From contig NC_058158.1 in assembly GCF_020080835.1 (NCBI RefSeq), forward strand, positions 20,174,430-20,238,429: a stretch of DNA of 64,000 nt, given 5' to 3'. This document shows, piece by piece, positions 11,061-21,100 of this stretch (its first letter is position 1; every line of letters begins with the position of its first letter). The position numbers and the translations under genes were made by a program. This stretch comes from Cotesia glomerata (Eukaryota; Arthropoda; Insecta; Hymenoptera; Braconidae). The notes below the pieces were generated by a model. It was not told the origin of the DNA, did no database searches, and was given only the letters and a program-made list of their open reading frames with translations.

Positions 11061-12010
11061 GAAGTTGACATCACACACTAAGATTACTACTAAATTTGGA
11101 GTTTGCAGAAGTTACAATTTGGCAATCGAAATTCAATATTTCAGCACCCACCCTCGCAACACATGAATTTCGAGCCCTTATTTTTGAATAATTTCTTGAA
11201 TCTTAAAACATAGTTTAAATCTATCAAATGAATGTTAAAGTTTACATAAACATAATTATCTTCGAGGTTAAGCTTTTACTAGACCACTTTTGATAATTTT
11301 TTTGGTAGTTCGGAAAATTAAGAAAATAATCCAAAAAATCTACCTATATCCATATCGGGTGTAGCTGAATGGCGTTTTATTTATGGTGATGAGTATCATT
11401 ATTATTATTATTTATTCATTTATTTATTTGTTTATTTGTTTGTTTGTTTGTTTAATCTGATCTGATTTCTGTAATTCTTCCGAAAAAATTTGGGGTACTT
11501 AATGACGCGCGCCAAGTACGATAAAAAAATTTTTTTTTCAATTTTTAAATTTTCAACAAATTTTTTCAATGTTATGACGGTTTCTTGGTATTTTTTTGCA
11601 TTTCACATCTTTTTGTAGAGAATGAAAATTATTAAAACGAGTCTTATTTTTTTTGTAAAGTGCAAATGTTATTGAGATGAGTTTTATGAACGTGGACTTG
11701 GCGCAATTTTTTACAGTGTAACTGTTTTTGTTCGGATTATTATTATTATTATTATTGCGTTTCATCCGTAAAAAATTTTACCCTCATGCACCTAAAGAAG
11801 TTTCACTTCAAAAAAAATTTATAATAGTGAAATTAGCCGACGTTCAACAATTTTTGATTTCTTTCAACAAATTGTTTAGAAGTAAAAAAAAAATAAAAAA
11901 ATTACACGAATAATTTTTGAAATCTTCTAAATGTTAAATTTTTTCTTTTCATCTTTTATGACAATTTAATTAGCCGACATCTGAAAATTTCTATACTTTT
12001 TTTATTTCAG
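11061..12010. other. AT-rich upstream region of the second RGG gene
   Basis: No gene seen. It contains ATT, TTTA and TTTG simple repeats (11398-11455), an ATT run near 11738-11756, and a segment (about 11560-11735) whose reverse complement recurs at 52985-53080, sharing GCGCCAAGTCCACGTTCATAA. That pair marks another dispersed repeat. The end of the region carries the likely acceptor TTTATTTCAG before the next gene. Confidence 0.5.
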
Positions 12011-12028
12011 GAAAAAAAAATATCCGAA

Positions 12029-12481
12029 ATGGAAGGAGTGGAGGATGCTGCAAAAGCAGGTAAAATTATTTTTACATTAATTTTTAAAGACACGGTAAAT
12101 TTATTAATGAACTGAATTTTTTTTTTTTAATAGAAAACTTGAAGATCCTTTTTGAGACTGCGCAGAAGGCCATTCAGGCTTACCAGGAGGCTCGAAAAGG
12201 TGAGCCAAGCACCCCGGAAATACCGCCAATCGAAAAGAATGGTGCTCTAGTTAGTAATGAGGAGGAAGAGAAATCTAACAGGGAGGAGGATACATCGGGG
12301 AAAAAACGGCAAGAATCGGCGGGGAAGTCTCAAGCAAATTGGAAAAAAAAAAAACTAAAATCGTGGTAATCGCGGGGGAGGCCGTTACCAAAATCGTGGC
12401 GGCAGAGGCCGTTATCAAAATCGCGGGTATCGCAATTCCGGATCAATAAATTTTTATTTTTCAAAGGAGGTAAATTTTTGA
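12029..12481 (+). pseudogene. Second RGG-tail gene, probably broken
   Basis: Exon 1 is 12029-12059 (MEGVEDAAKA plus one base). The donor is GTAAAA, the acceptor TTAATAG ends at 12133, and exon 2 resumes in matching phase. The frame gives about 88 residues, with a possible helix near ILFETAQKAIQAYQEAR followed by charged Lys/Glu-rich sequence, and stops at 12367-12369 just after a 12-A run. In the next frame, from 12359 to 12481, there is an obvious RGG tail (GNRGGGRYQNRGGRGRYQN). An in-frame TAA precedes that tail, so more than one lesion or an unusual splice is needed to join them. Layout (R2 repeat, short 5' exon, RGG tail, CACTG MITE) matches the gene at 7701, suggesting tandem paralogues. 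A sequence error in the A-run is possible but would not remove the TAA. Confidence 0.5.
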
Positions 12482-12491
12482 ACTATAAACA

Positions 12492-12732
12492 CACTGATAA
12501 AAAATTTAACTTAACTCAAGAGCAAGAATCTTGAACCAAGAACACCATTTTGAAGAAAAAGAATTTCTTGAGTGAAGAGGAAAAATTCTTAAGTCAAAAT
12601 ATAATTCTTGGTTCAAGACAATTTTCTTGATTTAAGAATTTTTGTTCTTGAGTCAAGAGTTTGATTTTCTTCAAAATGGTGTTCTTGTTTCGAGATTCTT
12701 GATATTGAGTCAAGTTAAATTTTTTATCAGTG
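12492..12732. mobile_element. Palindromic MITE, CACTGATAAAAAA family, copy 2
   Basis: The 241-bp palindrome starts CACTGATAAAAAATTTAACT and ends with its inverse ...TTTTTTATCAGTG. The interior shares ACTCAAGAG and ACACCATTTTGAAGAAAA with copy 1. It begins 11 bases after the end of the RGG tail, the same relative place as copy 1. Confidence 0.88.
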
Positions 12733-12969
12733 CATTAATTAATTACTATAAAAAACTAATAATACTCAATTAGCATCATAACTATTTATCATCTTACTAA
12801 TGTCTTTATTTTTTTCCAGTATTAAAATGAAGATCATTTGGACAATGAAGAACATTTGGACAATATTATTTGTACAATGAAGAACATTTTGGACAAAATT
12901 AAATAAAAAAAACTTATAAAAAAAATTTAAAAAAAAATAAAAAATTTTACTCAAAAATATAATTGATTT

Positions 12970-13640
12970 CTTATTTTTAGCTCTCCGAGCTTAAGAGTTA
13001 GCTGTTCTGAGCTTTTGAGCTCTACGAGCTGAAAAGTCTGATAGACGGTTAATACAACACTGATTTTTAAATTTTCAAACTGCTATAACTTTTGAATAGG
13101 TCAGCCGATTTTTACCCGGTTGACGGCAATCGACGTTGTTTTTGGAGTTTTATAAAAAAATTGGAAGTGCTAATTGATTTGATATAAAATTTCGGTATAA
13201 TTTGGAAAAATTCGATTTCTTCGAATTTTTTCGTCATCGATATCTCATGAACAAAGGAACCGATTTTGATCCGATTAGCGGCGATCAACGTGGTTTTCTA
13301 AGGTTTTAAGAGCTGATGAAAAAAAACTTTTTCAAATTTTTTATTTTTGAGATTTTTCAAAATCTACACGATCGAATCGGTTCAAATTTTCAGGAAATCT
13401 AACTTGAGTGGAACTCTTTGGAACCCCTCTTCGTTGATTCCAATCCAAGCCGTTCAAAAGTTATAAGAGGGTCATATTCATACAGAGACAAATACACACA
13501 CACACACACACACACACACATGCATAGTCGAGACATACGGACATCATCTCGAAAGCATTCAGAGAAGATTCCTAAAGTTACTATAGTCCTTGAGAAAGAT
13601 ATTCAAAATAAGAGTCCTAATTTTCATCGTTTTTTATAAC
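12970..13640 (+). repeat. Interspersed repeat family R1, copy 2
   Basis: A diverged relative of 8460-9187. Shared landmarks are GCTCTCCGAGCTT, TTTTCAAACTGCTATAACTTTTG, CCGATTTTTACCCGGTTGACGGC, a short CA run and ACATACGGACATCATCTCG. It follows the second CACTG MITE. No coding capacity. Confidence 0.7.
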
Positions 13641-14658
13641 TAAAAATTTGAAATTAATACCAAAATTTTGGTGTTTATTAGTATTTCCTATTTTTTTGAC
13701 TGTTTCATTCAAAATTAATATCGATTTTTTATCGTTAATTACTTTTTGTTGGAATAAAAAAATTATACGTTGTAAAATACTTAACATTATTAGCAAACTA
13801 TTAATTTATTTGAATGCATTTATGAAATGTTTTCCTATAACTACGAGACTAGTGAAAAATTGGCATTGCTTCTGCAAATCATAACTTATTTTCATGCGGT
13901 ATATGGACTGCCATCTGTAGGACTTCCAGTAAAAAAATATCACGACATTTACTAGTACCGCCATCTCTTGACGCCAGCACTACTCTATTACAGTAACTGA
14001 CATTCGAATTGTTTATAAAATTACGACCCAATGTATTTATTAAATTTCCTAACGAATTTTCGAGAAATTGTTTAAAAATAAATGCTAATTAACATTACAA
14101 ATTGTATTTAGAAGTGCTAAAGAATTTGATTTTCACATTTTATAAACACGAATTTGAAATATTAATGAAATACTGATTTCATATCGATCGATAAATAAAT
14201 CTGTAATTTTTATTGCATAAAATTTACAAAATTAAATTCATTAGCACATTATTATATTATTTTGAACATCCATGCAAATTTTCAGGTCATTATATTAAGG
14301 GCAACATATAAAAAAATTTGTTTAAAAAAATTCATCAAATTGTCGGTCATAAATCTGCACCCGTGTCCCCTTAAGGAGTTGAATATTTTTTTTTGAGTTC
14401 CCATAGTAAAATGGTGATGATTGTAACCACTAAGTAAATAAATTTCTGAAAAAAAATTAACATAAAACACAGCAGACATTCTTAATTAAGTACTTACTAA
14501 TAATTTTTTTTTCATTTTTTCATTGTATTTTTTTTTTCTTTATTCTCAACTTTTTATTCTCAATTTTTTTTCTTTTTTTCTGATATTATAATTGTTATTT
14601 CTCCAATAAACTTTTCATATTTTTCTCATTTAAATATTTTTTTTATTGCTTTAACTTT
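13641..14658. other. AT-rich region, nothing recognised
   Basis: There are short chance frames only. A less AT-rich segment near 13905-13990 holds no motif I can name. No supported gene, RNA or element. Confidence 0.5.
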
Positions 14659-15779
14659 GTAACGTCCACGTTTTCAAAAATTATAAAAATAAATAATTTA
14701 TTTGTCCCCGGCTCGAAATTTGCTCGCCGGAGTCCAGGGTCATAAACGGGGATTACATTATCAATAACAAAATATAAACAAAACACTTTATTTTAAATAA
14801 ATTAAAGAAAAAGGAAACCTCTTTATTGGCCTGATCATGTTAATAAACGATATAAACAATATAAGCAAATTAAACAATATAAACAATATATTAGAACACT
14901 CTTTTCACACATATTCGCGGTTCAAAATCGCGAACTTAACTTCAAGAGCTGGTTCCCCGCTTCCCCAGGAGACTAGCCGTCACCCCTGGGCCTAAACCTC
15001 TACCCCGAGAGCGAATGGAGAGTGTCCTCTTCGCCCCCACCTACACGGCTTATGATCACCTACCGTACCTCAGCTGAAGGCTTCGGCACGGGGAGAAGCA
15101 CTTTCATCCGGTCGGTTCACGATACTTACCTGGGCCTTGGTCAGATTCCAGAAAGAGTATCATCCTCTGGAATTACTTGGTGAAGAGTATTCGCCCGAGT
15201 AATTCTCTCGAGAAAAAACTGCTTGCTTTATCGAGCCAAATTTTGGCGTTTATCATTTTTCCCCCAACTCTCTTGTAACGAACCGGAAGGGTCGTTTTAG
15301 ACACCTGTCCGGTGCCCTCGAACTAACATTCAAAAATAATTATTTATTATTTTAGTCGTAATTTCCTTCATTTTCTATCCATTCGTTTCGCAAAATTCTA
15401 AGTTTTTATTTTCGAAACTTAATTCTTTATTATTTTAATCGTAATTTCCTTCATTCTCTATCCATTCGTTTCGTCAAATTCACAATTCTTTATTATTTTA
15501 ATCGCAATTTCTTTCATTATATATCCATTCGTTGATTTTCCATACTAAATTGTCCTCGGGACTTATAAAATCTTCGCTTACCTAAATTATTTCTTACAAA
15601 ATAATAATCGTCATTTCTTTCATTTTATATCCATTCATCGCTTTCCCATACTAAATCTTGTTCAGAACTTAGAATAATTTTCCCAGTCTTTTAATTTCTT
15701 TTACAATTAATTCGCTCGGCTTCGTAATAATTTCTCACACGCTTAATTTCTTAATTTTTATCATACCTTCAGTAACAAT
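14659..15779 (+). mobile_element. Possible solo LTR or other GC-richer repeat
   Basis: The segment begins TGTAACGTCCACG and can be closed at CAGTAACA, giving TGTAAC..GTAACA ends. It includes a patch (14935-15330) much richer in G and C than its neighbours and without an open frame. These points suit a solo LTR, but no target duplication, second LTR or internal domain was found, so the limits are a guess. Confidence 0.28.
15347..15680 (+). repeat. Degenerate tandem repeat, units of about 63-107 bp
   Basis: Four imperfect units share ATTATTTTAATCGTAATTTC and CTATCCATTCGTTTCG (starts near 15347, 15431, 15494 and 15601). Unit length varies by small indels. Non-coding. Confidence 0.7.
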
Positions 15780-16017
15780 AATATAAAATTATTAACTAAA
15801 TAAATACAATAATTAAATAATAATCGCCGCACTAATAACAATAATTGTTTCTATTAATTTTTAAGTAATTAATAAAAAAATAAACTAAAATACTCAAATA
15901 CAAAAAGTAAAATTTGGGTCATAACTTTTTATATTTAATTTGATTTTTTTATTATTTTATAGTAATTTTAAAAAATTATATCTAATATAGAGTTAATAAG
16001 ATTATCTAAATAATACC

Positions 16018-16529
16018 TTAATTTTCATCCTCTGATTCAAGCTCAACTCCAAAATTAGGCATGTTTATAAAATCGTCCATTTCTAATTTTATATTTGTTA
16101 TAATCAAATTTTTGATATTTTTAATTTCGAACCTGAATTCATTTACAAGAGGATCGTTAGTTAGCTCTTGAATAATCCCAAATCTTGGTCTTGATCGTTT
16201 AATAATAACAATCTAAAATTAAGAATAATTAAGTTATAAATTATTTTTTAAATTCCTGTTAAAAAAATTGAAAATTGGGAAGTTATTGGTTCTATCCCGA
16301 TTTTCGAAAATTGAGTTTTTTTTCGATTTTAAACTAACCTGGTGCAATTCCATCCTCTTCAATACATCGTTTGGAGGATTGTCAAAACATATCATGTATC
16401 TTGTCAAAAATCCCTCCGAAATCAAAAAAATAAATTTACATTGATTATTTACTCTCTTAAATCCTAATATTCTAGCAATAAACCCTGTAAAACTAAGAAA
16501 ATAAAAAATTAGTAAACTATTTTTTTATT

Positions 16530-16590
<61 letters not shown>

Positions 16591-16872
16591 TTATTTTTTA
16601 GAAAAAAAGGTTTAACAATACTTAGTACTCATTTAAAAGATTAAAAAATAATTGATTATACTACCATATAGATACTGCATAGACATATACAAGTTGCATT
16701 GAGATAAATATTTTTAAATTTTAATTTAGATTTTTAATTTGAGATAGGTATGTCATTAGAGGTTATAAAAAAAAATTTGAATTAAAAGGATAATAATGTT
16801 AACTTACTTTGTTGCTTGACCCTGGAAAAAAGTCCGTACTGCTTGGTTCTCAAACAATTTAATTTTTACCAT
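16018..16872 (-). CDS. Compact three-exon gene, 137 residues, possible OB-fold
   Basis: Minus-strand exons are 16872-16808, 16492-16339 and 16212-16018. Donors are GTAAGT and GTTAGT, acceptors CTTAG and TTTTAG. The first junction splits a codon (AA + T, Asn), the second falls between codons, and the frame runs without a stop to TAA. Residues 1-21 begin MVKIKLFENQAVRTFFQGQA. Residues 22-73 (FTGFIARILGF..., FIFLISEGFLTRYMICFDNP) look like alternating strands, and the last exon ends acidic (VELESEDEN). The strand pattern recalls small OB-fold proteins such as RPA-like subunits, but that is only a guess from shape. Intron 1 holds an AT microsatellite. Conserved splicing across three short exons in such AT-rich DNA argues for a real gene. 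Confidence 0.6.
16531..16589. repeat. (AT)n microsatellite in intron 1 of the 137-residue gene
   Basis: A continuous AT run of about 58 bases inside the 315-bp first intron. Confidence 0.95.
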
Positions 16873-17028
16873 TTTACTTCTCACTATTGTGATATTTGAA
16901 TAAAATTTTCTTTATTATGTATCAAAATTATTGCTATGATACGATGTCGCCTTTAATTTTTTTTATATAGTCAATTTAAATTTAATTGCCACGTAATAAA
17001 TAACCAACGTCACATTTGATACATAGGG

Positions 17029-17157
17029 CCAGTTTTTCAATAAAAAATAAAATTTTATCTAAGATGAAATTATAATTGTGTGAGTATATCTATAAACATG
17101 AAATATATAGATATATTTTAACATTGGATGAAATTTTATCCAGGTTTGAAAAACTGG
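17029..17157. mobile_element. Short MITE with CCAGTTTTTCAA inverted ends
   Basis: The left end CCAGTTTTTCAA is exactly inverted at the right end TTGAAAAACTGG, and AAATTTTATC / GATGAAATTTTATCC extend the pairing with small gaps. The 129-bp unit has no reading frame. It lies between the divergent starts of the 137-residue gene and the transposase-derived gene. Confidence 0.7.
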
Positions 17158-18163
17158 TAGAATATAATATTTTTAGGTATTATTAATTTAACTATTTTGA
17201 ATATTTAATTCACAAGTATTCATTAAATTATTTTATAAATTTATAAAAATTTTTCATTACCCTATTTAAAAATACTCATTGGAAAAAATTAAAAAAAATC
17301 GCTCTATGTAAATTATATATCTATAGATATACACTGAGAAGTTGAAATTATTGAAAAAAATTAAAATCTAACGATAGTGAATTTTTTTCAATGAATATTT
17401 TTAAACAGGGTTTGAATTCATTTATAATTATAAATTACGTTAAAAATAAACATAAATATATAATCACATATATATGACACTGAATTTTACACATATTATA
17501 ATTTTTTACATTGTTAGAACAATTAATTTATGATAAAAAAAAAAATTATTTGGAAAAATTCACTAGTAAGGTAAAAGCCCCAATAGATGATCACGTACCA
17601 GTATATAATCACTCTATGTATTTGTATATCTATATTCACAAATATTGAATTTGAATTACTTTCTCGCGGAAAATAATATATAAGATGTGTTCCACTAAGC
17701 GTTCAAAACGATGGCGCTACGTGTATTAAGATAGGATTGTGGTTGTTTTTAGCATCCATATTAACATGCCAATACTGCCATCAATACGATGTACTATAGT
17801 TGTCGCAACGGGAGAGTGTAGCTCGGGTATTCTCGACTTTCATCCCTTCTCCACCCAATAATGTGCAACGCGGTTTAGTTACAAATACGCCACGAGAAAG
17901 TAGTCCTCAATTCTAGTGGTTTGAATAAGAGCGTGCTCCTTTTTCATCGACAAATGGTAGTTTATCTTTTGTTCGCAACAAAAATAAAAATAATAATAAT
18001 AAAAATGCATAATCATAATAGTAATGACGCTCAAGTGGAAAAACTGAAAAGCCGTTGGAATCATTCCTTTGTGCTTATTGTTCAACGCGAATTAATTGTT
18101 GCATGTCACGGTTAATGTGTCAATAAATTAATAATATTATTTATAAATTTTGAATTTATTATC
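17158..18163. promoter_or_regulatory. Upstream region of the transposase-derived gene
   Basis: About 1 kb with no coding exon. The GC-richer part at 17690-17900 (around GTTGTCGCAACGGGAGAGTG) lies ahead of the ATG at 18164 and may hold the promoter or a 5' untranslated exon. No TATA box or initiator is clear enough to name. Contig B begins inside this region, with the counterpart of base 17796. Confidence 0.3.
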
Positions 18164-21100
18164 ATGACGGCAGGTAATTTTATACTTTTAATAACAAAAC
18201 AATAATTTATTATTCTGAAATTAGCAGATATCCGGCAATTACTGAATTAAAATTTTTATAACCAAAAACTCATAAAAAAAAAATTTTGTAACAATTAGCA
18301 CTTACATTATTTTTTAATTTCTACATGTGAAATTTTTTGGCTAAATTTTTTTCATAACAATTAAGTTGTCATAATAATCTAAAAAGTAATTAGATGTCTG
18401 TTAAATTCAGTATCATAAAATAATTAGATATGTATTTTTTTATTTTTTATAATTGAGTGAAGTAATAATGATGCTGAAATTGAGTGACATCTGATTATTT
18501 ATAGAATTGTTTTAGTAAATAAAATTTAACAAGAAAAACTGATTTAAAAAATTCCATCTTCAAATGTTTTAAAATATTAAAAATGCAATTTTTTTAATTA
18601 CATTTCCGTAGAACTAGTTTTCAAGAAAAATCAAAAAATTGTCAAGTGTCTGCTGATTTCAGTGTCATAAAGTTCATGGTACTGAAATCAGCAGACATCT
18701 GACAATTTTTTTGTTTTTTATTACAAATCGATTATGAAAAAAAAAATTTTTTTTAAATTTCCACTTTTTACTTTTTCCAATCTCTAGTCGTGAAATTTTT
18801 TTATTACAATTTTTTCATAACAATGTTGTTGCTAAAGAAAGTCTAAGAATTGGCAGATGTCTGTTATTTTCAGTAACATGAAAGTTCTTAGTGTGAAATT
18901 TAATTGTTGAGACTTTGTAAAATTTTTTAGAGAAAATTCGAAGGATTAGAAGTAATAAATCGCCGAGGAAGGATGAAGACCGGAAACCATGGAACCCTAA
19001 TTTAGATGACAAACGTGGCCGTACTTTTACAAGCCAGCGTCAGTACGACATTTATACGGCTTATAAATTTTTAGAGGAAGAGGCCGATCATATAAAGCGT
19101 TGCGGCCAACCCTTAATTCCTTTTCCTAAAATTCGGTGAGTGTGAAATAAATTTCAAAGACTTTTTTGTTTTTTTTTTGTTTTTGAAAGTGTGATTAGTT
19201 AAAATTATCTATTCTATTTAATCGTTTTGTTGTTATTAATAAACAACATGATTGCAGATGTTATCTGCAATATTTGTTTATGTGTATAAATAAGTATACT
19301 ATTGTTGAAAAGGGAAATCAATACTGGAGTAATTAAAAAAATTTTTTTTTTGCTTTTTTGGATAGTTTATACTTCTGATAATAATTTCATTGAGTCTGTA
19401 GTAACTGAACGAAAATTTTACTAAAATTCTTGGGTAAGACTGCGACTATAGGATTGGTTCAGAAAGGGCGGGGCTCCCCACTACTGCTTTCTAAGATTCA
19501 ATTGTGAAGGCTGGGCTTCTCATTTGTAGAGACTTTCTATCAATGGCGGTGATTAGATAAAAAATTCATTCTAACATATATTGTAGATTACCATGAGAAT
19601 GAGATAACTGAAAAATTGAGAAATTCATTAAAATTATCTATAATTTTCATAATTTATCTATAATTTTCACCCCCGATTTGATTAAGTGTTGCTCCAGATT
19701 TAGTTTTAAATTCTTGTTAAAGTCTACCGCCAGTATGGACAAATAATTTTGGTTGACTCTCTTGCTAAAGAATTGTCCGACTCTCCTTTGAAAGCTTGTT
19801 TAATTACCTGGATAAAGAATTTTATCCAAAACCGATGTAACTAGCGTAATAGGTGAAATTTGAAGCGCTTTGCATTTGTAATTAGCGAAAAGATGCCGAG
19901 ATGCTGCTTCTGACAACATACAAACGGATCATTATTAACAATTTGAAAAAAAAATTTTTTCCGATGATTTTAAGTTTTTAATTTTGCAACAACGAAAATT
20001 ATTAATAAAAAATTGAAAAGCAACAATTTTTAAATTTGTCCAACGGGAATGTATTCCGAAGCCTTTCAAGAATTGTTCTAAGGGACGAAAAAAAACTGAA
20101 ATTTATAGTTTAACAATTATCACAATTGCACATGTTCAAGTTATAAAAATTATTAATTATCTATTACATAACTTATTGAGAAATTGTGAGCAAAATTTTT
20201 TTCAGGTGGATTATTGATCATTTATCAATCCAGTAAGCCCATAATTGTTTTAATTCTTAAATTTTATATTTAATATGTGAAAATAATTTTGATTAATAGT
20301 GTCCAAAGTAGACGAGGCTTACGCAAGCCAAAGTCCTCGTTTTCAGCTGTATTTTCATCCCTCTGGGAAAATTATAAATATCGGTCCTACAATTCGAGGA
20401 TTTAGGACTTTAGTAAGAAATTTCCTCTTCTTTTTTAATCTTTTAAAAAATTTTTGAAATCTTTATTAGTTTTTGAGATATTTGCTAAAAACTAAACCCC
20501 TTTTTATTTTTTAGTTAATTGTTAATAACTTTTGCAATTTTCGCAAGCGGAACTTCATTTTTCTCAAAAATCATGTAAATGCCATTCCGATTCGAATGAC
20601 ACCTTAATTATAATTTTTGGATACCCCTAAAAAAAGTTTACCAAAAAGGCACTTGTTGACTGGACTCCATACCCTATGTACGTCTTAATACTCTCGCCTG
20701 AAAAGTGAAAGGTCTGCAGAGTAGGTTGCGCACAAAAACGTAACAAAGTCATTCGTTCATTAGATAAGTAGTAAACTCAGTAGTAAACTCCAAAAATTTT
20801 TTCTCTTAGTTACAATAAGATAACAGTTTCTGACCATTTAAGGGGGAACACCACTGTGATGATCGAAAAAATGAGGTGATTTTCGGGAATTTTTTTGACA
20901 GGGAAAATAAAGGAATTTGGGGATCGGATTTTTTTATTTTATTAAGGGTACATTAAAGATTATTACCCTAAATTTTTATTCAAAAATATTTAATTATTAC
21001 AAAGTTATTAACAATCTCGTAGAGCTCTAGAAAAAATTTCCCCCTCCATGGTCGGTTCGATAACTCAAAAACGGATCATCTGAAAATAAAAACTCAAATT

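Noticed and set aside
13648..13884. 78-codon ORF with a hydrophobic start that resembles a signal peptide
   Set aside because: Composition is what AT-rich random DNA gives (Ile, Leu, Phe, Lys, Asn), with no splice or homology support.
17879..18115. Overlapping 64-68 codon ORFs upstream of exon 1
   Set aside because: Both strands are open by chance, and codon content follows AT richness. The minus-strand frame stays open on contig B too, but near-identity of the copies makes that uninformative.
20212..20416. Possible extra exons (GTGGATTATTGATC.. and a segment reading DEAYASQSPRFQLYFHPSG) in intron 2
   Set aside because: Acceptor and donor-like sites are present, but exons 2 and 3 already join in perfect phase without them, and the acceptor differs between the two copies. 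They could belong to an old unrelated gene.
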